The notes under the pieces: generated by a model
Seen by the model: the letters and a program-made list of their open reading frames with translations, nothing else
What the model was told of the DNA's origin: nothing
Databases searched by the model: none
Shown here: positions 8,008-16,536 of the stretch, piece after piece
How the letters are laid out: each line of letters starts with the position of its first letter
How positions within the stretch are numbered: position 1 is the first letter of the stretch
Made by a program: the position numbers and the translations under genes
Origin: HGM11525 sp036307445
GTDB taxonomy: Bacteria; Bacillota; Clostridia; UBA1381
Assembly: GCA_036307445.1 (NCBI GenBank)
Contig: JAXJXP010000005.1
Coordinates: forward strand, 7,765-71,764
Length of the DNA: 64,000 nucleotides
Direction of reading: 5' to 3'

Positions 8008-8588
8008 AGAGAATAGCTGTACTTGTTTCAGGTGGAGGAACTAATCTTCAAGCACTTATTGATGCTCAAAAAAACGGAATTATCAAAAGTGGCGAAATTG
8101 TTTGTGTTGTTTCAAACAAGCCTGATGTATATGCACTAAAGCGCGCCGAAAATGCAGGCATTGAAACGGCTGTAATAACAAAGAAGGATTACGGTGAAAG
8201 CTTTGATAATAAGCTAACTGAATACCTTACCGAGCGCAAGATAGATGTTGTTGTTTTAGCAGGATTTCTTGCTATTATCAAAAAACCGCTTTTGGATGCA
8301 TTTCCTGACAGAATAGTTAATGTACATCCGTCATTAATTCCGGCATTTTGCGGTGATGGATTTTATGGACTTAAGGTTCACGAAGCGGCGTTAGATTACG
8401 GTGTTAAGGTAACCGGTGCCACTGTTCACTTTGTTAATGAAATTACCGATGGTGGAAAGATTATTATGCAAAAAGCTGTTGAAATAAAAGATGGCGATAC
8501 ACCGGAAGTATTACAGAAACGAGTTATGGAAGAGGCTGAATGGAAGATTTTGCCTGAAGCAGTAGAAAAGCTATGCAGCAGTTTATAA
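8001..8588 (+). CDS. purN: Phosphoribosylglycinamide formyltransferase
   Basis: PurN transfers a formyl group from 10-formyl-THF to GAR. The 195-residue chain has the N-terminal VLVSGGGTNLQALIDA loop, the NVHPSLIPAF segment with the catalytic His, and VTGATVHFVNEITDGGKII. In many relatives the loop reads SLLPAFPG; here it reads SLIPAFCGDGFYG, a mild variation. It overlaps the end of purM by 7 bases and is followed by the PurO-like gene at a 14-base gap. Confidence 0.96.
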   Translation: MLKRIAVLVSGGGTNLQALIDAQKNGIIKSGEIVCVVSNKPDVYALKRAENAGIETAVITKKDYGESFDNKLTEYLTERKIDVVVLAGFLAIIKKPLLDAFPDRIVNVHPSLIPAFCGDGFYGLKVHEAALDYGVKVTGATVHFVNEITDGGKIIMQKAVEIKDGDTPEVLQKRVMEEAEWKILPEAVEKLCSSL

Positions 8589-8602
8589 GGAGGCTGAATT
8601 AT

Positions 8603-9316
8603 TTGAATAAGTTGAATATTTTTGATGAATTAAAGAGTAATGCTTATCCCGGACGTGGTATTATAATTGGCAAATCTCCCAATGGTAAATTTGCTGTAAC
8701 TGCATATTTTATTATGGGTAGAAGCGAAAACAGCCGCAACAGAGTCTTTGTTGAGGATGGTGATGGCATAAGAACTCAGGCTTTTGATCCGTCAAAGCTT
8801 TCCGATCCACACCTAATTATATATGCTCCTGTGCGTGTTCTTGGTAATAAAACGATTGTTACCAATGGAGACCAGACTGATACAATTTATGAGCTTATGG
8901 ATAAACAGATGACCTTTGAACAGGCACTTCGTACCCGTGAGTACGAAGATGATGCACCAAACTACACACCAAGAATTTCAGGTATAATGCATATTGAAAA
9001 AGATGTTTATAACTATGCGATGTCAATTCTAAAATCAGCAAACGGAAATCCTGATTCCTGCAGAAGATATACATTTAGTTACAATAATCCTATTGCGGGT
9101 GAAGGACACTTTATTCATACATATATGGGAGACGGCTCACCGCTTCCAAGTTTTGAAGGAGAGCCTAAAGAGATAGAACTGTATGATGATATGGACTCGT
9201 TTGCAGACGGTCTTTGGAATTCGCTTAATGAGGATAACAAGGTTTCCTTGTTTGTAAGATACATTAACTTAGAAACAAACGAAACCAAGAGTAAAATTTA
9301 CAACAAAAACAAGTAA
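8603..9316 (+). CDS. IMP cyclohydrolase, PurO-like single-domain family
   Basis: This protein is predicted to close FAICAR to IMP, the last step of purine synthesis. The 237-residue sequence matches the stand-alone IMP cyclohydrolase family (Pfam IMP_cyclohyd): YPGRGIIIGKSPNG near the start, GRSENSRNRVF, and the ISGIMH segment. It is not related to the N-terminal domain of PurH. The start is chosen as TTG at 8603, ten bases after AAGGAGG; an in-frame ATG at 8573 lies inside purN. The next gene encodes the matching AICAR formyltransferase, so the pair replaces bifunctional PurH. Confidence 0.9.
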   Translation: MNKLNIFDELKSNAYPGRGIIIGKSPNGKFAVTAYFIMGRSENSRNRVFVEDGDGIRTQAFDPSKLSDPHLIIYAPVRVLGNKTIVTNGDQTDTIYELMDKQMTFEQALRTREYEDDAPNYTPRISGIMHIEKDVYNYAMSILKSANGNPDSCRRYTFSYNNPIAGEGHFIHTYMGDGSPLPSFEGEPKEIELYDDMDSFADGLWNSLNEDNKVSLFVRYINLETNETKSKIYNKNK

Positions 9317-9329
9317 GGGGACAGGAATA

Positions 9330-10502
9330 ATGAAAGAAATGCAGTTAAAATATGGATGTAACCCCAACCAGAAACCTTCAAGAGTATATATGAAAGAGGG
9401 AGAGTTGCCGATTGAGGTGCTAAACGGTAAACCTGGCTATATAAATCTACTTGATGCCTTTAACGGATGGCAGCTTGTTAAAGAGCTTAAGAAAGCAACA
9501 GGACTTCCTGCAGCTACTTCTTTTAAGCATGTCTCTCCTGCAGGTGCTGCTGTAGGCTTACCGCTTTCAGATACACTTAAGAAAATTTACTGGGTAGATG
9601 ATTTAGAGCTTACACCGATGGCAAATGCGTATGCAAGAGCAAGAGGCGCTGACAGAATGAGTAGCTACGGAGATTTTATAGCTCTTTCTGATACTTGCGA
9701 TGTTCCAACTGCAAAAATGATTGCAAGAGAAGTTTCTGATGGTGTAATTGCTCCTGATTATGAGCCTGAAGCTCTTGAGATTTTAAAATCAAAGCGCAAG
9801 GGGACATACAATGTAATCAAGATAGACAGAAACTATAAGCCTACTCCGGTTGAAACTAAAGATGTTTTTGGCATAACATTTGAGCAAGGCAGAAATGAAC
9901 TTGATATTAACGAAGAGCTTTTGGCAAATATCGTTACAGATAATAAAGAAATGACGGCAGATGCTAAACGTGATTTGATGATTGCACTCATTACACTTAA
10001 ATATACACAGTCGAATAGTGTTTGTTACGCAAAGGATGGTCAGGCAATAGGTATAGGAGCAGGTCAGCAATCAAGAATTCACTGTACAAGGCTTGCAGGC
10101 AATAAGGCAGATATTTGGTGGCTCAGACAGTCTCCAAAGGTACTCGGTCTTAAGTTTAAGGATGATATCAGGCGTGCAGACCGTGATAATTCTATTGATG
10201 TGTATATTTCAGATGAATATGAAGACGTACTTGCTGAAGGCGTATGGCAGACAATATTCACCGAAAAACCCGAGCCATTTACAAAGACAGAACAGAAGGA
10301 GTGGCTTGCAAAAAATACAAATGTTGCACTCGGCTCCGACGCATTTTTCCCGTTTGGCGACAATATTGAAAGAGCTAAAAAGAGTGGTGTTAAATATATT
10401 GCACAACCAGGTGGTTCTATTCGTGACGATAATGTAATTGAAACCTGCAATAAATATGGTATGTCTATGGCGTTTACCGGTATCAGATTGTTCCATCATT
10501 GA
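9330..10502 (+). CDS. Stand-alone AICAR formyltransferase
   Basis: This enzyme adds the formyl group to AICAR, giving FAICAR. It corresponds to the C-terminal domain of PurH only: 390 residues, beginning LKYGCNPNQKPSRVY, with TSFKHVSPAGAAVG (the Lys-His pair of the active site), YTQSNSVCYAKDG and IGAGQQSRIHCTRLAG. It lacks the MGS-like cyclohydrolase domain of standard PurH (~510 residues). It is the last gene of the purine operon and directly follows the PurO-like cyclohydrolase, which supplies the missing activity. I leave the symbol blank because purH normally means the fusion. Confidence 0.93.
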   Translation: MKEMQLKYGCNPNQKPSRVYMKEGELPIEVLNGKPGYINLLDAFNGWQLVKELKKATGLPAATSFKHVSPAGAAVGLPLSDTLKKIYWVDDLELTPMANAYARARGADRMSSYGDFIALSDTCDVPTAKMIAREVSDGVIAPDYEPEALEILKSKRKGTYNVIKIDRNYKPTPVETKDVFGITFEQGRNELDINEELLANIVTDNKEMTADAKRDLMIALITLKYTQSNSVCYAKDGQAIGIGAGQQSRIHCTRLAGNKADIWWLRQSPKVLGLKFKDDIRRADRDNSIDVYISDEYEDVLAEGVWQTIFTEKPEPFTKTEQKEWLAKNTNVALGSDAFFPFGDNIERAKKSGVKYIAQPGGSIRDDNVIETCNKYGMSMAFTGIRLFHH

Positions 10503-10513
10503 TTTATTACGAA

Positions 10514-10544
10514 GCCTCTCCTTAAACGGAGAGGCTCTGTTTTC
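10514..10544 (+). terminator. Terminator of the purine operon
   Basis: GCCTCTCC (10514-10521), six-base loop, GGAGAGGC (10528-10535), then TCTGTTTTCTT. hemW begins 15 bases later, so some read-through is likely. Confidence 0.8.
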
Positions 10545-10558
10545 TTAAGGAGTAAGCT

Positions 10559-11653
10559 ATGAATAAAGGACTCTATGTTCATATTCCGTTTTGTGTACAA
10601 AAATGTAAATATTGTGATTTCGTCTCATATACAGGCTGTGATTACTCGCAGTATATTGATTCATTGTGTAATGAACTCGATTTATGGAAGGGTGAAAATA
10701 TTGATACAGTTTTTATTGGAGGGGGAACACCAACCATTTTACCGCCAAAACTGATTGATAAGCTTTTCACGCATATCAATCGTACATTCAAGCTTGATCA
10801 GAATACAGAATGGACGGTAGAAGCTAACCCAAAAACAGTAGATACCGAAAAGCTTATGCTTATGAAATCCCTAGGAGTTAACAGAATTTCGCTTGGTGTA
10901 CAAAGCTTTAATGATTATGAGCTTAAAAAAATAGGAAGAATACACACATCAAAAGAAGCTCAAGAGACAATCTTACTTATAAAAGAGTATTTTTCTAACT
11001 TTAATTTAGATATTATTTCAGCCCTGCCTGACCAATCCTACGAAAGCTTTATAAGGACAATCAAAACTGCAATTAGTTTTGACCCTACACACATTTCCTG
11101 TTATTCTCTTATTCTTGAAGAGGGAACTCCGCTACACGCAGAACACAAAAAATCACCACTAAATTTACCCGACGAAGACACAGAAAGAGATATGTATAAC
11201 AGTATGATAGACATTCTCACTGACGGTGGCTATCATCAGTACGAGATATCCAATTTTTCTAAAAAAGGGTATGAGTGCAAGCATAATCTGAAATATTGGT
11301 GTTGCAGAGATTATATTGGCGCAGGTATTGCAGCTCATTCACTTGTAAACGGAGTGAGAAATGAGAACACTAATCAGCTTGAAAAATACATAGTAGGTTC
11401 TTATAGTGCTGGAACAACAGCATTAACCAATTCAGATAAAATCTCAGAATATATCATAATGTCCTTCAGGTTAAGAGAGGGCATTGATGAAATAGAGTTC
11501 AATAAACGATTTTCTAAGGATTTTTCGGCAGAATATAAACCGGCACTGGAACGGTTTATTTCGATGGGACTTATTGAAAAAACCTCATCAGGATACAGAC
11601 TTTCTCGTGAGGGAATAAATGTTTCAAATTCGATATTATGTGAATTTGTTTGA
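10559..11653 (+). CDS. hemW: Radical SAM heme chaperone HemW
   Basis: HemW-family proteins bind heme and a [4Fe-4S] cluster; they were long annotated as oxygen-independent coproporphyrinogen oxidase. The cluster motif is C12-x3-C16-x2-C19, directly after the family's HIPFC, and residue 20 is Asp rather than the extra Cys of true HemN. VFIGGGTPT, WTVEANP and RISLGVQSF follow. The length of 364 residues is typical for HemW and short for HemN. Its place just upstream of hrcA is the standard Firmicutes order (lepA-hemW-hrcA), although lepA is elsewhere here. Confidence 0.92.
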   Translation: MNKGLYVHIPFCVQKCKYCDFVSYTGCDYSQYIDSLCNELDLWKGENIDTVFIGGGTPTILPPKLIDKLFTHINRTFKLDQNTEWTVEANPKTVDTEKLMLMKSLGVNRISLGVQSFNDYELKKIGRIHTSKEAQETILLIKEYFSNFNLDIISALPDQSYESFIRTIKTAISFDPTHISCYSLILEEGTPLHAEHKKSPLNLPDEDTERDMYNSMIDILTDGGYHQYEISNFSKKGYECKHNLKYWCCRDYIGAGIAAHSLVNGVRNENTNQLEKYIVGSYSAGTTALTNSDKISEYIIMSFRLREGIDEIEFNKRFSKDFSAEYKPALERFISMGLIEKTSSGYRLSREGINVSNSILCEFV

Positions 11654-11690
11654 GAGATTATGAATAATTTGTAAAAATACCAATATTTAC

Positions 11691-11719
11691 TTGACAAATA
11701 GAGTAAATAGTGGTATTTT
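11691..11719 (+). promoter_or_regulatory. SigA-type promoter of the hrcA heat-shock operon
   Basis: Perfect TTGACA at 11691-11696, a 17-base spacer, TATTTT at 11714-11719. The CIRCE operator begins 8 bases downstream, covering the expected transcript start. Confidence 0.85.
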
Positions 11720-11726
11720 ATTATTG

Positions 11727-11753
11727 TTAGCACTCGAGCGGTTTGAGTGCTAA
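11727..11753. promoter_or_regulatory. CIRCE operator (HrcA binding site)
   Basis: A perfect TTAGCACTC (11727-11735), nine bases, GAGTGCTAA (11745-11753). This is the canonical HrcA site, so the hrcA-grpE-dnaK operon is predicted to be repressed by its own first gene product. Confidence 0.98.
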
Positions 11754-11781
11754 CAACTCTGTAAAGGGAGAGGGTGGTAAG

Positions 11782-12834
11782 GTGGATTTATCTGAAAGAA
11801 AACAAAAAATTCTTCAGGTCATTATTGACGAATATATTGGTACCGCTGAACCAGTTGGCTCCCGCGCAATTTCTAAACGTGATGAGCTTGGTTTATCGAG
11901 TGCCACCATCCGTAATGAAATGGCTGACCTTGAGGATATGGGTTATTTAGTAAAGCCTCATACATCTGCGGGCAGAGTTCCGTCTGATATAGGCTACCGT
12001 TTTTATGTCAATTCTCTTATGCAAAAGTACCAGCTTGGAATGGAAGCGATAGAAGTATTGAGAAGCGGACTTGCCGAAAGGGTAAATCAGCTTGACACGC
12101 TCATTAAAAAGGCAAGTATGATAACATCAGCACTTACAGAGTACACAACTGTCGTAACAGCTCCTATGCTTAGTCGCTCTGTTATTAGAAAGATTGATGT
12201 TATAGCAATGTCGTCAGGGACTGCGATGCTTATTGTTGTTACAAAATCAGGTCTTGTTAGAAACAGAATGATAGCAGTCGATATTTACGAAAAGGATGCT
12301 ACAAAAATTTCAGAACTTCTTAACAGGTTCTTTGTCGGGGTTATTACTGACTGTATTACAGAGGCTGAAATTTCCGAGCTTGCGATTGCGGCAACACAAG
12401 CAGGCTTGCCGACAGCTGCGATTAAAGTTGTTTTGTCGAGTGTATATGAATTTATAACTAATATAGATGAATATGATGTATATGTCAATAACGCGAGGTC
12501 AATACTTCAATATCCGGAGTTTGCAGACGTTGACAAAGCTCGTGAAATGCTTGATTTCCTTGAAAACAGAGATAATTTGATAAAGATAATTGACAGTGGG
12601 CATAATATTGACGGTGTTGGTATAAAAATCGGAACGGAAAACAATGCTAAGGAACTTGAAAATTCTAGCCTTGTAACTGTTGACTATAGACTAGGCTCAA
12701 GGACTTTAGGTAAAATAGGTGTAATCGGACCAAAGAGAATGAACTACGCAAAAGTAATTGCAAGTCTTGACCTTATATCCGACCACATAGATAAAATTTT
12801 AGAACAGCTTTACAGTACAGAAGGTGAGGGTTAG
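11782..12834 (+). CDS. hrcA: Heat-inducible transcription repressor HrcA
   Basis: HrcA binds the CIRCE element upstream of this gene. The GTG at 11782 is chosen because it gives the usual N-terminus (VDLSERKQKILQVIIDEYI) and has AGGGTGGTAAG upstream; an in-frame TTG at 11743 lies inside the CIRCE and is excluded. The winged-helix domain covers about the first 75 residues (SSATIRNEMADLEDMGYL, HTSAGRVPSDIGYR). The remainder is the ligand/dimer domain ending in the family's IGVIGPKRMNYAKVI. Length 350 is standard. grpE follows after one base. Confidence 0.97.
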   Translation: MDLSERKQKILQVIIDEYIGTAEPVGSRAISKRDELGLSSATIRNEMADLEDMGYLVKPHTSAGRVPSDIGYRFYVNSLMQKYQLGMEAIEVLRSGLAERVNQLDTLIKKASMITSALTEYTTVVTAPMLSRSVIRKIDVIAMSSGTAMLIVVTKSGLVRNRMIAVDIYEKDATKISELLNRFFVGVITDCITEAEISELAIAATQAGLPTAAIKVVLSSVYEFITNIDEYDVYVNNARSILQYPEFADVDKAREMLDFLENRDNLIKIIDSGHNIDGVGIKIGTENNAKELENSSLVTVDYRLGSRTLGKIGVIGPKRMNYAKVIASLDLISDHIDKILEQLYSTEGEG

Positions 12835-12835
12835 T

Positions 12836-13372
12836 ATGAGTAAGGAAAATACATCTGTAAATAATGAGGAGATTATAGAAGACGTTTCTGAAGAGGTTGT
12901 TGCCGAAACCGAAATTGAAGAAGCGGATGATACAACAGCAGAAGATAAGTATAGTGAACTCGAAGACAAATATATGCGTCTTCTTGCTGAGTATGACAAC
13001 TATCAGAAAAGAACAACAAGGGAAAAGGAAGCACGTTACAGCGATGCAGTTATTGATACCGCTGCAGCATTCCTTCCGGTTATGGATGACCTTGTAAGAG
13101 CTTTGGAACTTGAAGTTACAAGTGACGAAGCTGTCAAGGTTAAAGATGGGATAGAGCTTGTTGCTAAGAAGCTTAAAGATGTACTCAGTAAGCTTAATAT
13201 TGAGGAAATAACTGCTGTTGGCGAAGAGTTTGACCCGAATATTCATAATGCAATTCAACACGTAGAGGATGATACGGTTACTGAGAATACTGTTGTTGAA
13301 GAGTATATGAAAGGATACATTTATAAAGGCTCAAGAGTCGTACGCCATTCGATGGTAAAGGTGGCAAATTAA
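12836..13372 (+). CDS. grpE: Nucleotide exchange factor GrpE
   Basis: GrpE releases ADP from DnaK. The start is the ATG at 12836, one base after the hrcA stop, with GGTGAGGG as the site. The N-terminal ~45 residues are very acidic and probably disordered. The long dimerisation helix follows (KYMRLLAEYDNYQKRTTREKE), then the beta domain with the signature VGEEFDPNIHNAIQHV. Length 178 is typical. A short hairpin GTGCA/TGCAC at 13374-13388 lies in the gap before dnaK. Confidence 0.97.
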   Translation: MSKENTSVNNEEIIEDVSEEVVAETEIEEADDTTAEDKYSELEDKYMRLLAEYDNYQKRTTREKEARYSDAVIDTAAAFLPVMDDLVRALELEVTSDEAVKVKDGIELVAKKLKDVLSKLNIEEITAVGEEFDPNIHNAIQHVEDDTVTENTVVEEYMKGYIYKGSRVVRHSMVKVAN

Positions 13373-13426
13373 GTGCAATAGATGCACATTAACATATATT
13401 ATTCATAAATATTGGAGGAACTTATT

Positions 13427-15274
13427 ATGGCAAAAATTATTGGTATAGACCTTGGTACAACTAACAGCTGTGTTGCAGTTATAGAGGGTGGTAATCCTAC
13501 TGTTATTGCAAACTCAGAAGGCGGAAGAACAACTCCGTCAGTAGTTGCATTCAAAAAGGATGGAGAAAGAATTGTAGGTCAGGTTGCAAAAAGACAGGCA
13601 GTAACCAACGCAGACAGAACAATTATGTCAATTAAGAGAGAAATGGGTAGTTCTTACACAGTTTCTATTGATGGAAAAGCATATACACCACAGGAAATTT
13701 CAGCAATGATTTTAACAAAGCTTAAACAGGATGCTGAAAGCTATCTCGGTGAAACTGTTTCTCAGGCAGTAATTACCGTTCCCGCATACTTCTCTGACTC
13801 ACAGAGACAGGCTACAAAGGATGCAGGTAAGATTGCAGGACTTGAGGTTTTGAGAATTATTAACGAGCCGACTGCAGCTGCTCTTGCTTACGGTATGAAT
13901 GACACAGACCAGAAGGTGATGGTTTATGACCTTGGCGGTGGTACATTCGACGTATCAATACTCGAAATAGGTGATGGAGTATTTGAAGTTCTTTCTACAA
14001 ACGGTGATACAAAGCTCGGTGGAGATGACTTTGATGACAGAATTATCAAGTATCTTGTTGATGAATTCAAAAAGGAAAGCGGAATAGATCTATCAAACGA
14101 TAAGACTGCTATGCAGAGACTTAAGGAAGCTGCAGAAAAATCAAAGATTGAGCTTTCGGGTATGGTTACATCAAATATTAACCTTCCGTTTATCACAGTA
14201 GACCAGGATGGTCCTAAGCATATGGATATCACTCTTACAAAGGCTAAATTTGATGAGCTTACTTCCGACCTCGTGCAGAAGACTATTGTATGTATTAGAA
14301 ACGCTATGAATGACGCAGGACTTTCGAAGGGCGATATTGATAAGGTTCTTCTTGTAGGTGGTTCTTCAAGAATCCCTGCAGTTCAGGAAGCTGTAAAAGC
14401 AGAAATGGGTCAGGAGCCGCACAAGGGAATTAATCCTGATGAATGTGTTGCAATTGGTGCTGCTGTTCAGGCGGGCGTTCTTGGCGGAGACGTAAAGGAC
14501 CTCCTTCTTTTAGACGTTACACCGCTTTCGCTTGGTATTGAAACAATGGGTGGAGTATTTACAAGACTCATTGACCGTAACACTACAATTCCTACTAAGA
14601 AATCCCAGATTTTCTCAACCGCTGCTGATGGTCAGACAAGTGTTGAGGTCCACGTTCTCCAGGGTGAGAGAGATATGGCACAGTATAATAAGACACTCGG
14701 ACGTTTTAGTCTGACAGGTATCGCTCCTGCTCCAAGAGGTGTTCCTCAGATAGAAGTAACTTTTGATATCGATGCAAATGGTATTGTTAAGGTTTCTGCT
14801 AAGGATATGGGTACTGGTAATGAGCAGAAGATAACAATTACATCTTCAACAAATCTATCTGACGAGGATATCGATCGCGCGGTAAAAGAGGCTGAAAAGT
14901 ACGCTGAGGAAGATAAGAAACGTAAGGAAGAAGTAGAAACAAGAAATAATGCCGAAAGCATTGTATATCAGTGCGAGAAGACCCTTGGTGAGCTTGGAGA
15001 TAAGATCGATGCAAACGATAAGTCTGATATCGAGTCTGAGATTGCAAAGGTGAAAGAAGTTCTCGGTGGTACAGACAGCGAGGCTATAAAGAGTGCAACA
15101 GAGTCGCTGCAACAGAAATTCTATAAAGTTTCAGAAAAGCTATATCAACAGGCAAACCCTCAGGGTGCACAGGGTTTTGACCCTAATAACTTCCAGGGTG
15201 GCGCAGATACAAATGCAGCCGGAGCAGATAATGTCTATGAGGCAGATTATCGCGAGGTTGAAGAAGATAAGTAA
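13427..15274 (+). CDS. dnaK: Chaperone DnaK (Hsp70)
   Basis: DnaK is the ATP-driven Hsp70 chaperone. The ATG at 13427 has ATTGGAGGAA upstream and gives MAKIIGIDLGTTNSCVAV. The ATPase domain (about 1-360) has the phosphate-1, VYDLGGGTFDVS phosphate-2 and LLVGGSSRIPAVQ segments. The interdomain linker is DVKDLLLLDVTPLSLGIET. The substrate domain and helical lid follow, ending in a glycine/asparagine-rich tail and an acidic end. The length of 615 residues and the deletion in the ATPase domain typical of Gram-positives fit. Expression is from the CIRCE promoter upstream of hrcA; a terminator follows. Confidence 0.98.
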   Translation: MAKIIGIDLGTTNSCVAVIEGGNPTVIANSEGGRTTPSVVAFKKDGERIVGQVAKRQAVTNADRTIMSIKREMGSSYTVSIDGKAYTPQEISAMILTKLKQDAESYLGETVSQAVITVPAYFSDSQRQATKDAGKIAGLEVLRIINEPTAAALAYGMNDTDQKVMVYDLGGGTFDVSILEIGDGVFEVLSTNGDTKLGGDDFDDRIIKYLVDEFKKESGIDLSNDKTAMQRLKEAAEKSKIELSGMVTSNINLPFITVDQDGPKHMDITLTKAKFDELTSDLVQKTIVCIRNAMNDAGLSKGDIDKVLLVGGSSRIPAVQEAVKAEMGQEPHKGINPDECVAIGAAVQAGVLGGDVKDLLLLDVTPLSLGIETMGGVFTRLIDRNTTIPTKKSQIFSTAADGQTSVEVHVLQGERDMAQYNKTLGRFSLTGIAPAPRGVPQIEVTFDIDANGIVKVSAKDMGTGNEQKITITSSTNLSDEDIDRAVKEAEKYAEEDKKRKEEVETRNNAESIVYQCEKTLGELGDKIDANDKSDIESEIAKVKEVLGGTDSEAIKSATESLQQKFYKVSEKLYQQANPQGAQGFDPNNFQGGADTNAAGADNVYEADYREVEEDK

Positions 15275-15281
15275 TCTTTGG

Positions 15282-15312
15282 GGGGCTGTCATATTGACAG
15301 TCCCTTGATTTT
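15282..15312 (+). terminator. Terminator after dnaK
   Basis: GGGGCTGTCA (15282-15291), three-base loop, TGACAGTCCC (15295-15304), then TTGATTTT. It cuts dnaJ off from the CIRCE operon. Confidence 0.8.
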
Positions 15313-15333
15313 GAAAAAAATTACAGTAATGTA

Positions 15334-15362
15334 TTTACAAAGCACGCAGTATTTGATATAAT
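15334..15362 (+). promoter_or_regulatory. Separate SigA-type promoter of dnaJ
   Basis: TTTACA at 15334-15339, a 17-base spacer and a perfect TATAAT at 15357-15362. No CIRCE half-site is visible around it. Confidence 0.8.
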
Positions 15363-15385
15363 TACTGTGTTTGAGGTGAATTTTA

Positions 15386-16519
15386 GTGGCAGATAAAAGA
15401 GATTATTACGAAGTTCTTGGCGTCGCCAGGGGCGCAAGTGACGATGAGATAAAGAAAGCATACAGAAAAGAAGCAAAAAAATATCATCCTGACCTGCATC
15501 CAGGGGATAAAACTGCTGAAGCAAAGTTTAAAGAAGTAAACGAAGCATATGAAGTTTTATCTGATTCTGACAAGAAAGCACGTTATGACCAATATGGACA
15601 CGCAGGAGTTGACCCTAATTTTGGGGCCGGTAGTGCTGGCGGAGGCTTCGGCGGTTTCGATTTTAGCGATATTTTTGATATGTTTGGCGGTGGCTTCGGC
15701 GGTTTCGGAGGCAGCAGCAGAAGAAATGGCCCTATACGAGGAAGAGATATAAGCCGTGATATCACAATTAGCTTTGAAGAAGCTGCATTTGGCTGTAAAA
15801 AGAAGCTAAATGTTACGCGTGATGAACCTTGCGAGGCTTGTGGCGGAACAGGTGCAAAGGCTGGTACGCAGCCCGAAACATGTTCTAGATGCGGTGGCAG
15901 AGGTCAGGTTCAGACACAGACCAGAACACCACTTGGTTATATGACTAATGTAACTACTTGTCCTGAGTGCAGAGGTAGCGGAAAGATAATAAAGGAGCCT
16001 TGCAGAGAATGCAGAGGAAGTGGCAAAGTTAAAACTCCTCGTACCATTGAGCTTGATATACCGGCAGGTATCAATCACGGACAAACAATGCAACTATCCG
16101 GCAGGGGAGAACCAGGAGAAAGAGGCGGTCCGAATGGCGACTTGCTTATAACAATCAGAATCAAGCCTCATGAAATATTTACTCGTGAGGATTATGACGT
16201 ATATATAAATTTTCCTGTTACGTTTGTTGAAGCAGCTTTGGGTGCAACAGTGAAAGTGCCCACACTTGATGGTGTCGTAGAATATGATATTCCTGAAGGT
16301 ACTCAGCATGGAGCAAGATTCAGGCTCAGGGAAAAGGGTATTCCTTATATAAGAGGCAGAGGAAGAGGAGACCAGTATGTAATTGTAGAGGTCGAAATTC
16401 CTAAGAATCTGACTGGTAAGCAGAAGGATATACTTAAACAGTTTGATTCTGAAACAGAAATGAAGAACTACAAAAAACAGAAAAGTTTTTTTGACAAAAT
16501 GAAAGATTTATTTAAGTAA
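15386..16519 (+). CDS. dnaJ: Co-chaperone DnaJ (Hsp40)
   Basis: DnaJ delivers clients to DnaK and stimulates its ATPase. The GTG at 15386 follows TTGAGGTG and gives VADKRDYYEVLGV. The order is J-domain (about 1-70, HPD in KYHPDLHPG), a Gly/Phe-rich stretch (about 75-115), four zinc-binding repeats (CEACGGTG, CSRCGGRG, CPECRGSG, CRECRGSG) and the two C-terminal beta domains. Length 377 is typical of type I DnaJ. It has its own promoter behind a terminator, so its control is at least partly separate from dnaK. Confidence 0.97.
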   Translation: MADKRDYYEVLGVARGASDDEIKKAYRKEAKKYHPDLHPGDKTAEAKFKEVNEAYEVLSDSDKKARYDQYGHAGVDPNFGAGSAGGGFGGFDFSDIFDMFGGGFGGFGGSSRRNGPIRGRDISRDITISFEEAAFGCKKKLNVTRDEPCEACGGTGAKAGTQPETCSRCGGRGQVQTQTRTPLGYMTNVTTCPECRGSGKIIKEPCRECRGSGKVKTPRTIELDIPAGINHGQTMQLSGRGEPGERGGPNGDLLITIRIKPHEIFTREDYDVYINFPVTFVEAALGATVKVPTLDGVVEYDIPEGTQHGARFRLREKGIPYIRGRGRGDQYVIVEVEIPKNLTGKQKDILKQFDSETEMKNYKKQKSFFDKMKDLFK

Positions 16520-16536
16520 ACTTTGGAGGTTAAATA

